NCBI GenBank assembly: GCA_003563255.1
Contig: PWSL01000172.1
Location: 1 to 9,754, forward strand
Source: Desulfonatronospira sp.
GTDB lineage: Bacteria > Desulfobacterota > Desulfovibrionia > Desulfovibrionales > Desulfonatronovibrionaceae
Direction: 5' to 3'
DNA length: 9,754 nt
The notes beneath the pieces are model-generated. The model saw only the letters and a list, made by a program, of their open reading frames with translations, had not been told where the DNA came from and ran no database searches. A program made the position numbers and the translations under genes. How positions within the stretch are numbered: the first letter of the stretch is position 1; every line of letters begins with the position of its first letter. Shown one piece after another: positions 1 to 6,715 of the stretch.

Positions 1-182
1 GCCAGCTGGCGCAGAAGCAACTGGGCTTCGCCTTTTTGCATGCCCTGTTGCATGCCCTGTTGCATGCCCTGTTGCATGCCCTTTTTAAGAGCTATTCTTT
101 CTATGCTTGTTACGTATGGCATTTGATACTCCTCCTCTATTTGACGAATATAGCCGTAGTGCTCGCCTGCTTTATTCTGCAT
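1..182 (-). pseudogene. Rpn/PD-(D/E)XK nuclease-type protein, C-terminal tail remnant (runs off left edge)
   Basis: The minus strand reads open from an ATG at 182-180 to the window edge. The peptide begins MQNKAGEHYGYIRQIEEEYQ and continues MPYVTSIERIALKKG, followed by GMQQ repeats and then KGEAQLLLRQL. A charged helix, a YVTSIER-like segment, GMQQG repeats and an LLLRQL stretch form the usual C-terminal tail (often ending in a DUF4351-like domain) of Rpn-family PD-(D/E)XK nuclease/transposase-like proteins. The whole catalytic N-terminal part of about 200 residues is missing: a stop codon precedes the ATG in frame, and the DNA upstream encodes a piece of receiver domain in another frame. No convincing Shine-Dalgarno sequence precedes the ATG, so expression is doubtful. 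I am fairly sure of the family resemblance but cannot see the 3' end. Confidence 0.6.
37..84. repeat. 12-bp tandem repeat, four units, encoding GMQQ repeats
   Basis: The plus strand shows TGCATGCCCTGT at 37-48, 49-60 and 61-72, then a fourth, diverged copy at 73-84. The unit length is a multiple of three, so copy number can change without breaking the reading frame. On the minus strand each unit encodes G-M-Q-Q inside the Rpn-type tail. Confidence 0.85.
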
Positions 183-297
183 ACCTGGCAAGAGCCTTTT
201 CCAGGTCTTCTAACCGTACCGGCCTGGCCAGGCAGGCAACCATGCCTGCCTCCAGGAACTTCTCCCGATCTCTTTGCATGGCAACTGTCAGGCTGCC
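172..297 (-). pseudogene. Response-regulator receiver domain, C-terminal remnant
   Basis: The minus strand encodes LTVAMQRDREKFLEAGM, then a variant of the conserved K-P turn (LARPVRLEDLEKAL), ending at TAA (174-172). This matches the beta4-alpha5 end of a REC domain, usually seen as LTAHAMxGDREKFLEAGMDxYLxKP. The phospho-acceptor Asp half is absent, and the usual invariant Lys before Pro is replaced by Arg, so it is not functional. The stop codon lies inside the first codons of the Rpn-type tail, in a different frame. The segment resembles the 3' end of the hybrid kinase gene to its right: the 16 bases CCATGCCTGCCTCCAG at about 240-255 also occur there. It is probably the scar of a duplicated or recombined kinase gene. 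Confidence 0.6.
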
Positions 298-322
298 TGG
301 ATCAACATAGAATATGTGGCAT

Positions 323-399
323 GGGGACTGGCTCTCCCCGCACTTTTTTTAAAACCTGTCAATCATCCTTCAGAAAAAGGTTTGGGGGTGCCTGTCCCC
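323..399. repeat. REP-like imperfect inverted repeat (GGGGACTGGC ... GCCTGTCCCC)
   Basis: GGGGACTGGC at 323-332 and GCCTGTCCCC at 390-399 are inverted copies with a single mismatch, about 57 bp apart, with T-rich and A-rich tracts between them. GGGGACWGGC-type arms are typical of dispersed REP-like elements, some mobilised by Y1-type (RAYT) transposases. No transposase gene lies within this element. Assigning it to a REP family would need other copies in the genome. Confidence 0.45.
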
Positions 400-446
400 T
401 GCTTTCCTTAAAAAGGGCTAAACTGTTACGTGCTTGAAGCTTCGAA

Positions 447-597
447 TCATGACCTAAACGTACCCTGCAACGTATCGGGTGTCAACACATGCAGCGCCTT
501 TTCGGCGTAAAGAGTAAATGATATGATCTGTACAAGCTTTCTTTTGCCAGTCTTCAGAATAATTGAACAGGACTATGCCATGGCCTAGCCGTAAACT
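447..597 (-). pseudogene. Short open stretch without start codon, possible gene fragment
   Basis: The minus strand is open for 49 codons between TGA (600-598) and TGA (449-447) and reads roughly GHGIVLFNYSEDW, then HIITLYAEKALHVLTPD. The composition looks protein-like, but there is no ATG or GTG start with a ribosome binding site and I do not recognise a family. It sits among other gene scraps, so a decayed 3' fragment is the likeliest reading. It could equally be chance. Confidence 0.2.
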
Positions 598-619
598 TCA
601 CTGGTTATTCCTGCCACGG

Positions 620-3600
620 TTATTGCTGTAAATGCTCCTGCCCGAAAAACTTACTGAACACCCTTTGAAAATCCTCGTGATTCACTGGTTTACCTATATA
701 ATCATCCATGCCTGCCTCCAGAAATCTCTCCCGGTCACCAGGCTGGGTATGAGCGGTTACTGCGATTATGGGAATGCCCGACATCCGACCTCCGATCTCC
801 GACTTCCGACATCCGACTTCCGACATCCGACATCCGATCTCCGACATCCGACTTCCGACCTCTGCGGCGCGAATGCGCTGCGTCGCCTCCACCCCGGTCA
901 TAACAGGCATCTGAATGTCCATGAGTATGCAGTCGAAGCTCTGCTCCTGGAACAGGTCTACGGCTTCCTGCCCATGATTGGCCAGGACGACATTATGTCC
1001 CTGCTTTTCCAGCATCTTTTTCATAACCAGCTGATTCAAGGTATCGTCTTCTGCCAGAAGGATGTCCAGATTCTTTTTCGACTCCCGCTGAGTAGTGGCT
1101 GCAGTAACAGATTCTAAGTGATCCACAGCCGGCAGGGCAAAGGACAGGACCACGTGCACGGTAGTCCCCCGGTCCACTTCACTTTCAACGGAAATGTTTC
1201 CGTTCATCAAATCCACCAGGCGTTTGACCAGGGACAGGCCTAGACCTGCGCCCTGGTATTTGCGCGTGTACGATCCATCAACCTGTACAAAGGGTTTGAA
1301 CAGATCACTCAACCTGTCCTCAGGGATACCGATTCCGGTATCGAAGACGGAAAACTGCACCCTGACATCTCCTTCTTTGGTCGCAGATAGAGGGGACAGC
1401 TGGACCTGCACGGACCCTTGTTCTGTAAATTTCAGGGCATTGCCCACCAGGGTAAACATGATCTGCTTGACCCGGGTCACGTCGCCTGTGACTTGTGCCG
1501 GAACATCAGGATCCATGAATAATTCCAGGGCGAGTCCCTTTTGGCGGGCTTCAGCCGAAAACAGACTGGATAAGGACTCAAGCAATTCCTGGAGGCTGAA
1601 CTCTGCAGAGCAGATGATCATTTTTCCCGCTTCAATATTCGACAGTTCCAGAATGTCCGAAAGCAGGCGGGTGAACCTTTCAGACGATTTAATGGCCAGA
1701 TTGACTAATTCCTGCTGTTCATCGTTTAGGTCTGTGTGTTGCAAAAGCTGCATCATGCCCATGATGCCGTTGAATGGAGTGCGTAGTTCGTGAGACATGT
1801 TGGCCAGAAACTCGGATTTGGCCTGATTGGCAGCCTCGGCCTGCTCTTTGGCCGACCTCAGTTGATCCTCAGCCAGTTTGCGGTCCGTAACATCCCAGAC
1901 AGTGGATACCATGAGGCTGCTGTCAGGAAGGGGGATGTTTTTGGCGGTGATATAAAATGGCTCTTCCCCGGGGCGGTATACGGGAATATCTTTCCAGAAC
2001 ATGCGGGAGGGATCATTGCTGACGCAGTCCTCAAGCACTCTTTGTTTTATCTTTTCCCTGAATTCAGGCTCCTGATAAACCGCCTCCCAGAAATCCTTTT
2101 CAGCCAGCTCTTCTCTTGTAGTGCGGTAAAACCGGACAAAATTGTCGTTCATGTAGGTGTACTGCACTTCCGGATACACCGAGTTAATGGCCACACCCAC
2201 TGGAAGGTTGTCCAGGGTGGATATGATAAAGTTTTCCCTTTTCTGCAGCTCATCCTCGGCCTGCTTACGCCTGGTGATATCCGTTGCTATCTCCATTCGT
2301 ACCATACGCCCGTCAGGCCATTCTATGGCCCTGTCCCGGCAGTCATACCAGCGTCCATCTGCAAGATTCTGAAACTCCCAACGATATACCCCTGTGGGCT
2401 TATTGTCTTCTGTGAGCAGTTTATCATTGGTGCAAAATGGACAGGGGCCATTCTGCCTGCCTTGGATCGCCTCCCAGCATTTGCGTCCCACTATATCGCC
2501 GGACACCTCCCGGCAATATTCGTTGATAAACAATACTTCGTGATTGTTCATGTCAGCAATGTAAACGATGGCATCAATACTGTTGAGGACTGTGAGCAGT
2601 CTTCTCCTGGACTTTTCAAGGTCTTCTTCATTTTGCTTGCGCCGGGTGATATCCTGCCAGGCGATTATTCCGCCGGTTATCCTGCCCCGGGCATCCCGAA
2701 CCGGCCCGGCGTCACAGCTCAAAGGTATAGCGCGGCCATCCACATGACGCTGAATTATTTCCTGGCCGAGCACTACTTCCCCGTGCATGATGGCCCTGGA
2801 TAAGGGCAGATTATCCAGATCAGCCTTTGTCACTCCATCAGCCTGATATACTTCCCACTGGGAAAGAATTTCTTCTATTGACAAACCGACGTGTCTGTCT
2901 TCAGGCCAGCCCATAAGTTTCAGGCCGTGTCTGCTTACCCTTTTCAGGCGCATATCCGCATCTGCTATGGTTATGCCCACCGGAACAAAGGCCATCAACG
3001 AGTCCAGTGTCTGCCTGCCTTCCTCGGCCTCCTCCAGAGCACTCTGTAGATCCTCCCAGGTCTTTTTATGCTCGGTTATATCCAGGGCAAAACCTATGGT
3101 CCCGGTTATATTACCGCTTTGATCCAAACAGGGCAGTTTCTCGGTCAGACTCCATCCCATCTGCCCCCCGGCTTTCCGGTGAGGCTCAGAAATATTGCGC
3201 ATGGATTGGCCGGAAGAAATTACTTTCCAGTCGTCATCTGAATATTTCATAGCTATGCTTTCAGGATGAACTTCAAAATCACTTTTCCCCTTCAGGTCTT
3301 TCAGTTCTATACCCACCAGGTCACAAAACTGCTTATTGGCATAAATATACCTGCCCTGCCTGTCTTTTCGCCAGATAAGCACAGGGACCGCATCCATGAT
3401 GGTGGACAGCTCAACTCGGGCCTCAGCCAGTTCCTGCTGTGCCTGCCTGCGCTCTGAAACATCAGTGACAAAGCCCTGATAACAGGTGATGGTGCCTTTT
3501 TCATCCCGGACCACCCTTGCATTGATGGATACCCAGAAATTTTTCCCGTGCAGGCTGCAAAACCGGCATTCAAAATTCACCACCTGGCCCTGTCTTTCCA

Positions 3601-3859
3601 GGAGACGCATTATCTCAAGCCTGTCAGAGGGATCAGCGTAAACCTGAGAAGCAATGTCTGTTATCGATTCAACAAGCTCTTCTGGAGAATTATAGCCAAG
3701 CATTGTGGCCATGAAAGGATTGGCAGACAAAAATCTTCCCTGGGGTGTGGACGTGAAAATACCCATAGGCGCATTTTCCAGAAGGTCCTTGCAGTCCATG
3801 AACCTGGTCCCGCCGGTCAGGTTTTGAGGGGAAGGGGGGGATGAGGAATTTGCGGTCAT
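620..3859 (-). CDS. Hybrid sensor histidine kinase/response regulator with five PAS domains
   Basis: A 1079-residue cytoplasmic signalling protein with no signal peptide or membrane segment. Five PAS domains lie at about 22-138, 150-265, 282-407, 418-532 and 542-662, most ending in D-I/V-T/S-xx-K/R. HisKA (about 680-745) carries the phospho-acceptor His690 in FLANMSHELRTP. The HATPase domain (about 785-908) has N807 in GNALKF, DTGIGI at 840-845 and the GAGLGL lid. The C-terminal receiver (about 930-1070) has the acidic pair D938/D939, phospho-acceptor D981 in LMDIQMP, T1035 and K1057. This composition predicts autophosphorylation at His690 and transfer to D981. No output domain is present, so a separate phosphotransfer protein or regulator is expected. 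The fourth PAS holds C449, C461, C473 and C476. Residues 1000-1028 are a repeat-encoded insertion between receiver helix 3 and strand 4. The start is supported by AGGAG six bases upstream. The signal sensed is unknown. Confidence 0.95.
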   Translation of the reverse strand: MTANSSSPPSPQNLTGGTRFMDCKDLLENAPMGIFTSTPQGRFLSANPFMATMLGYNSPEELVESITDIASQVYADPSDRLEIMRLLERQGQVVNFECRFCSLHGKNFWVSINARVVRDEKGTITCYQGFVTDVSERRQAQQELAEARVELSTIMDAVPVLIWRKDRQGRYIYANKQFCDLVGIELKDLKGKSDFEVHPESIAMKYSDDDWKVISSGQSMRNISEPHRKAGGQMGWSLTEKLPCLDQSGNITGTIGFALDITEHKKTWEDLQSALEEAEEGRQTLDSLMAFVPVGITIADADMRLKRVSRHGLKLMGWPEDRHVGLSIEEILSQWEVYQADGVTKADLDNLPLSRAIMHGEVVLGQEIIQRHVDGRAIPLSCDAGPVRDARGRITGGIIAWQDITRRKQNEEDLEKSRRRLLTVLNSIDAIVYIADMNNHEVLFINEYCREVSGDIVGRKCWEAIQGRQNGPCPFCTNDKLLTEDNKPTGVYRWEFQNLADGRWYDCRDRAIEWPDGRMVRMEIATDITRRKQAEDELQKRENFIISTLDNLPVGVAINSVYPEVQYTYMNDNFVRFYRTTREELAEKDFWEAVYQEPEFREKIKQRVLEDCVSNDPSRMFWKDIPVYRPGEEPFYITAKNIPLPDSSLMVSTVWDVTDRKLAEDQLRSAKEQAEAANQAKSEFLANMSHELRTPFNGIMGMMQLLQHTDLNDEQQELVNLAIKSSERFTRLLSDILELSNIEAGKMIICSAEFSLQELLESLSSLFSAEARQKGLALELFMDPDVPAQVTGDVTRVKQIMFTLVGNALKFTEQGSVQVQLSPLSATKEGDVRVQFSVFDTGIGIPEDRLSDLFKPFVQVDGSYTRKYQGAGLGLSLVKRLVDLMNGNISVESEVDRGTTVHVVLSFALPAVDHLESVTAATTQRESKKNLDILLAEDDTLNQLVMKKMLEKQGHNVVLANHGQEAVDLFQEQSFDCILMDIQMPVMTGVEATQRIRAAEVGSRMSEIGCRMSEVGCRKSEIGGRMSGIPIIAVTAHTQPGDRERFLEAGMDDYIGKPVNHEDFQRVFSKFFGQEHLQQ
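778..861. repeat. Heptanucleotide tandem repeat, 12 units, inside the kinase receiver domain
   Basis: The plus strand carries twelve consecutive 7-bp units of the form CCGAYHT (CCGACAT, CCGACCT, CCGATCT, CCGACTT), 84 bp in all. On the minus strand they read TCGGAWG-like and encode four imperfect seven-residue repeats: VGSRMSE, IGCRMSE, VGCRKSE, IGGRMSG. Seven is not a multiple of three, so gain or loss of one or two units would shift the frame. The present twelve units keep it. Confidence 0.9.
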
Positions 3860-3865
3860 CTCTTA

Positions 3866-3870
3866 CTCCT
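3866..3870 (-). promoter_or_regulatory. Ribosome binding site of the hybrid kinase
   Basis: AGGAG on the minus strand, six bases before the ATG at 3859-3857. It fixes this start over later in-frame ATGs such as Met21. Confidence 0.7.
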
Positions 3871-4117
3871 GATTTGATATGCGTCTGTAAAAGATACTTT
3901 TTTTAGTCATAGAGGACTGATGCCAGAAGACAGGGTGCATAAAAATCAAATGGTTAAATGATGAGTTGAAAGGCTATCAGCTACTTTGTATTTTTATGGT
4001 CTCTTTCCGATTTTGTATTAATGCCGTCATTACCTTTAGTCAGGTCATTGTGGTTCTCCTGCATTAATCTGTTTCTGCCTCCTCCGGGCCCCAAGCTCAG
4101 CAGCAGGCCAGTGTGCT
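3871..4117. other. Intergenic region between exported-protein gene and kinase gene
   Basis: About 250 bases, AT-rich in the half next to the kinase. I find no convincing terminator or sigma70 promoter pair and no tRNA or other structured RNA. A 23-codon minus-strand reading frame starting MQENHND is present but has no further support. The kinase promoter presumably lies here. Confidence 0.4.
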
Positions 4118-5344
4118 TCACTCCGGCAACCAGGTCAATACCTCCGTCAAATCTTGACGGACTGCTTCCATGTATGACTTCCAGGCCCTGTCGGGTCGTG
4201 TCATGCGTTGCGTCACAGTGATGGACTGCACGGCAGGCGCGGGCAGGTCACAGCGGAAAAAATCCAAATTCGGGGCAAGCAAAGGACTGGCTCGCTCATC
4301 TCCGGGCTCGACCAGCAGGGAAGGCCGGGTCGCGTAGGAAGGAGGGGCAAAATAACTGACCGGCGCAGCTTCGCAGCAATAAGCTGGCGACCTGCGCACC
4401 TCTGGCGGCATTGCCGCCAGTTCCGCCTCCAGTCGCGGGATTACCCGGATGAACAGGGCAAGGTCCCGCCGTCCGAGCTTTTCCAGGAGGTCATGGTTTC
4501 CGGCACGCAAGGCGTCCACCGCCTGCGAGAAACCGCTCTCGCGGGCCTCGAACTGTTCGCGCATTTCAGCCATCCCTGCGAGCATCTCCTCCGACTCTCC
4601 GGCCAGTCTCTTCATGCCCTCATAGGTATGTTCGAACCGGGCGCGCCGCTGCTGCGCCTGCTCTGTCACTTCCTGCTCGAATTCGGCCAGTTTGCTCCGT
4701 GCATCGCGGATAAGGGCCTGTATCCAGCGTTCCCGGCTGACAGGCACCCAAGGAGAGCGCCCCTCAGGGGTGATGACCCATCCCGTATCCCGCGAACGGC
4801 CGCGTTCCGGAGACAACAGGTGGACGGAAAACCCTCCCGCCTGGCCTGTTACCGGATACTCAAGGTAGATCGGTACCCCGGCATCCTTGAACAGCTTGGC
4901 GGCTGTGGCGTAGGGCGAGCTGACCAACACCGAGATATGTCCTCCGGAAGTACGGGCCTCTTTCCTGCTCGGCCGGAAGATCATCATGCCCAGACGGTAT
5001 GTGGCCGGGCCCGGCTGCGAATCTTCGAGTTCCCTCCTGGTTCCGATTTCTCGGATCGGCAATATCTCGGCCCCCCGGACCAGCGCCTCTGATCGGCGTA
5101 ATACTTGCGCGATATTTTCCAGATTAGCCGTAACGGCCTCTGTTTCCGCCGGGGTCAGGCCGGTGCGCGGCGCCCCGACCCCCTCCTCCCATGGAAACCA
5201 GCCGCCGACAGCCTCGGCGCTTGAAGGGGCCGAGTAACCATTGGCCCGGATCTCGATCGGGATCAGGAACAGAACAAGGACTGAGATGATGACTGCTGCC
5301 GCCACCCGGCCCGGTTTAAAATATAGTGCAGCGTGTGGTGGCAT
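4118..5344 (-). CDS. Uncharacterised exported protein with central helical region
   Basis: A 408-residue protein. The N-terminus has a basic stretch, a hydrophobic core at about 14-30 and a small-residue site (IRA/NG, cleavage expected near residue 34), so it is likely secreted to the periplasm. If uncleaved, it would be anchored. Residues 110-200 look like a mixed alpha/beta domain. WVPVSRERWIQALI (199-212) leads into a charged, probably coiled-coil helical region to about 310. The C-terminal part has SPLLAPNLDFF (353-363) and AVQSITV. The WVPV-T/S-RE-xx-xALI motif and the later PNxDFF segment recall conserved exported proteins of unknown function; I know of no assigned activity. C323, C324 and C365 are the only cysteines. 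Only a weak AGAGAAG precedes the ATG. GC content is clearly higher than in the genes on either side. Product class is fairly sure, function unknown. Confidence 0.75.
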   Translation of the reverse strand: MPPHAALYFKPGRVAAAVIISVLVLFLIPIEIRANGYSAPSSAEAVGGWFPWEEGVGAPRTGLTPAETEAVTANLENIAQVLRRSEALVRGAEILPIREIGTRRELEDSQPGPATYRLGMMIFRPSRKEARTSGGHISVLVSSPYATAAKLFKDAGVPIYLEYPVTGQAGGFSVHLLSPERGRSRDTGWVITPEGRSPWVPVSRERWIQALIRDARSKLAEFEQEVTEQAQQRRARFEHTYEGMKRLAGESEEMLAGMAEMREQFEARESGFSQAVDALRAGNHDLLEKLGRRDLALFIRVIPRLEAELAAMPPEVRRSPAYCCEAAPVSYFAPPSYATRPSLLVEPGDERASPLLAPNLDFFRCDLPAPAVQSITVTQRMTRPDRAWKSYMEAVRQDLTEVLTWLPE

Positions 5345-5377
5345 TTGATCTTCTCTTTTTTGCTTGATACTGCTTCA

Positions 5378-5674
5378 CTATTGAAGCCGTGTGATCTGTT
5401 CTGGGCGCAATTCAGGTGTTGTCTGAGAGCGTGCAGGCGCATCCATAAACTTTCCCGTGTCCAGCTCACCCAACTCGTCTGTCTGCGCCTCAAATTCAAC
5501 CCCTGGCCGCATCTCAACGGCCAGGGCCGGAACATAAAACAAGCGGCCGGAAAGATACTTCACACCAGCCGCTATTTTATTGCAGACTGTTCTGCTGCGT
5601 GCAGCAACCCGGATGCCCGGCAGCTTGAAAAATCCGGCCTGCGGGCTTCCGGGCGCTGTGGCATCCAGGGACAA
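5378..5674 (-). CDS. Unrecognised small protein or 3' remnant upstream of the exported protein
   Basis: Open for 98 residues from a TTG at 5674 to TAG at 5378, only 33 bases ahead of the exported-protein start and in the same orientation, so the two could be co-transcribed. The central part (KIAAGVKYLSGRLFYVPALA, then EMRPGVEFEAQTDELGELD) has a protein-like composition with alternating acidic residues. The N-terminal 20 residues are less convincing. TTG is a weak start, a stop codon lies two codons upstream, and no strong ribosome binding site is visible. It may therefore be the C-terminal end of a larger gene lost in rearrangement. I do not recognise the family. Confidence 0.4.
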   Translation of the reverse strand: MSLDATAPGSPQAGFFKLPGIRVAARSRTVCNKIAAGVKYLSGRLFYVPALAVEMRPGVEFEAQTDELGELDTGKFMDAPARSQTTPELRPEQITRLQ

Positions 5675-5854
5675 TGCTTACTCTTCAGCCTGGATGTATG
5701 CCGCCTCCTTCAGGAGATACAAAAACACAGGGATCCCTTCGATGGACCTTGCATAAGGACCGGACGCCGGGTATCAGACTGGCTGCAGGCGGAGGAGGTC
5801 AGGCGGGGAAGGCTGCCGGCAGGGCCTGGGCTGCGACCGGGAAAGCCTGCCGCC
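5675..5854. other. GC-rich stretch with no supported gene
   Basis: About 180 bases between the possible 3' remnant and the HEAT fragment. The frames on both strands are low-complexity (rich in Pro, Gly, Arg) and look like shadows. I see no clear hairpin-plus-T-tract terminator. Confidence 0.4.
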
Positions 5855-5999
5855 TCACCTGGTCTGTTCCCATATTTTCCGCAAAGCCCTTTCCGCCGTC
5901 GTTCGGACATCCGCGTCTTCATCCTTCAATGCAGCGGTAAGCGGCTCAACCGCGCGGGCATCGCCTATCTTCTCTCCCCCGATGTCTCTGCTCCCTTTT
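5855..5999 (-). pseudogene. HEAT-repeat (PBS-lyase-like) protein, C-terminal fragment
   Basis: The minus strand encodes EKIGDARAVEPLTAALKDED, then ADVRTTAERALRKIWEQTR and a TGA stop (5857-5855). This is one nearly complete HEAT repeat of the PBS-lyase type (I-G-D-xRAVxPL-xxAL-xDxxxxVRxxAxxAL) plus a short C-terminal cap. Such proteins normally carry many repeats and act as protein-binding scaffolds. Here everything upstream is gone: the frame opens only at a TAG next to an A6 tract and has no start codon. The preceding DNA is AT-rich and encodes an unrelated protein in the other frame. It is either a broken gene end or the -1 frameshift extension of the small gene that overlaps it. Confidence 0.6.
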
Positions 6000-6255
6000 T
6001 TCTATCAAATAATTTGTACACACAATCTAAGTTATTTAACAATTTAAAACCATCAATATTAACCTCTTTGTTGCCAGAAGTCATAACAACCACATTAAGC
6101 AGGTTACAGATTTGCTCTCTTACCATTTCAATAAGTGGATCACTGTATAGAGGCTGTTTTTCATTTGAGGATAAAACAAATCGAAAAATAAAGTCTCCTG
6201 ACTCATCAACAACTGAAGGCTTTTTTTTCAAATAGTTATGTTTTTCAGTGTCCAT
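5965..6255 (-). CDS. Small hypothetical protein (96 aa), AT-rich
   Basis: Begins MDTEKHNYLKKKPSVVDESG and continues with FIFRFVLSS, IEMVREQICNLLNVVVMTS and NIDGFKLLNNLDCVYKLFDR. It is probably a soluble alpha/beta protein, with no signal peptide or membrane segment. The start is supported by AAGGAGGGGGAG about nine bases or more upstream, an unusually strong Shine-Dalgarno sequence. The last ten residues (GAETSGERR) lie in GC-rich DNA that encodes a HEAT repeat in the -1 frame, so the natural C-terminus has probably been replaced at a junction near 5995. Codon use is AT-rich, like the radical SAM operon further right and unlike the genes to its left. No family recognised. Confidence 0.5.
   Translation of the reverse strand: MDTEKHNYLKKKPSVVDESGDFIFRFVLSSNEKQPLYSDPLIEMVREQICNLLNVVVMTSGNKEVNIDGFKLLNNLDCVYKLFDRKKGAETSGERR
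5995..6001 (-). other. A AAA AAG slippery heptamer at frame overlap
   Basis: On the minus strand the zero frame reads AGA AAA AAG GGA, which is the phase needed for -1 slippage on A AAA AAG, the heptamer used by dnaX and several insertion sequences. A -1 shift here would enter the HEAT-repeat frame (GGG AGC AGA GAC ATC) and give a protein of 133 rather than 96 residues. A chance A6 tract at a recombination junction is the simpler explanation. Confidence 0.35.
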
Positions 6256-6284
6256 AAAGAGCTACTCCCCCTCCTTTATCTTTC

Positions 6285-6553
6285 AGACAAAAGTTTCAGG
6301 AATCAATAAGCGCGCAAGGATCAAGGACGTCTGTTTCGCCAAGAAAAGAAACATCAACATCCTGAATATGGTCAAGAGCCACTGGGTCTACAAAAAGCTG
6401 CGCAACTTCAGGGCTGGCATAGAGGCCATCATCTCCACCATGAAGCGGGCCTTTGGTCTGGACCGCTGCACCTGGAGAGGCTGGGATGGCTTCAAGCAAT
6501 ACGTTTGGTCCAGCGTGGTTACCTTCAACCTCCAAGTCATGGCCAACGCATAG
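6285..6553 (+). pseudogene. DDE transposase (IS4/IS5-like superfamily), C-terminal remnant
   Basis: Plus-strand reading frame encoding VSGINKRARIKDVCFAKKRN, then NFRAGIEAIISTMKRAFGLD, RCTWRGWDGFKQYVWSSVV and TFNLQVMANA, ending TAG at 6551-6553. The FRAGIE...KRAFGL segment corresponds to the region around the third catalytic acidic residue (Glu) of DDE transposases, and the WxGFxxYVWSSVVxxNLxxxA tail is typical of the same group. The two Asp-bearing parts are absent, and the frame upstream of about 6285 runs into the ribosome binding site of the small minus-strand gene. The element has therefore lost its 5' two thirds. It is the only plus-strand gene trace in the window and marks an old insertion. 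Family level is fairly sure; the specific IS is not. Confidence 0.75.
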
Positions 6554-6715
6554 CCTGCGTAGGGCTGAAAAAGTTGCTTCTCAGGAAGCAGTGCGTCCAA
6601 AATCAGGCTGTACGCATAATCTTTTCAAAGAACGTGTTACAGATCCTGCTCTGGAGGATAGTTTTCCCCCAGCGTACCACTCATAGCAAATCATAGGACC
6701 TGCGCAACCGGGGTT
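6554..6715 (+). mobile_element. Probable right-end flank of the degenerate insertion sequence
   Basis: About 160 noncoding bases between the transposase stop and the end of the radical SAM operon. The terminal inverted repeat of the IS would be expected here, perhaps near GCGCAACCGGGGTTCT (6702-6717). The left end of the element is missing in the window, so no inverted-repeat pair can be confirmed. No terminator for the radical SAM operon is evident either. Confidence 0.35.

Noticed and set aside
37..84. 12-bp repeats considered as iterons of a replication origin
   Set aside because: They are in frame and encode the GMQQ repeats common in Rpn-type protein tails. No Rep gene or AT-rich unwinding region is seen.
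778..861. Short regular repeats considered as a CRISPR array
   Set aside because: Units are 7 bp, contiguous and without spacers, and lie within a coding frame. This is a simple tandem repeat.
632..1117. Long plus-strand frame of 161 codons opposite the kinase 3' end
   Set aside because: It is antisense to well-conserved receiver-domain motifs, its Ser/Asp/His/Pro-rich stretch is just the heptanucleotide repeat read backwards, and no family or ribosome binding site supports it.
1790..2803. Plus-strand frame of 337 codons opposite the PAS domains
   Set aside because: It is long only because it mirrors a real gene in the complementary phase. The minus strand shows clear PAS and HisKA motifs, while this translation has no recognisable motif.
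4080..4110. GGGCCC/GGCC-containing stretch downstream of the exported-protein gene as a terminator
   Set aside because: The possible pairing is only four bases with a long loop and no T-tract on the transcribed strand.
4208..5092. Plus-strand frame of 294 codons opposite the exported protein
   Set aside because: GC-rich DNA yields long antisense frames. The translation is rich in Arg, Gly and Pro with no motif, and the minus-strand product has a proper signal peptide.
5710..5922. Minus-strand frame beginning MKTRMSERRRKG
   Set aside because: Low-complexity Arg/Gly/Pro/Ser translation in a different frame from the HEAT repeat it overlaps. The HEAT frame has clear family motifs.
5333..6235. 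Plus-strand frame of 300 codons across the middle scar region
   Set aside because: It spans several unrelated segments (possible 3' remnant, HEAT fragment, AT-rich small gene) with changing composition. No start site or motif supports a protein running through all of them.
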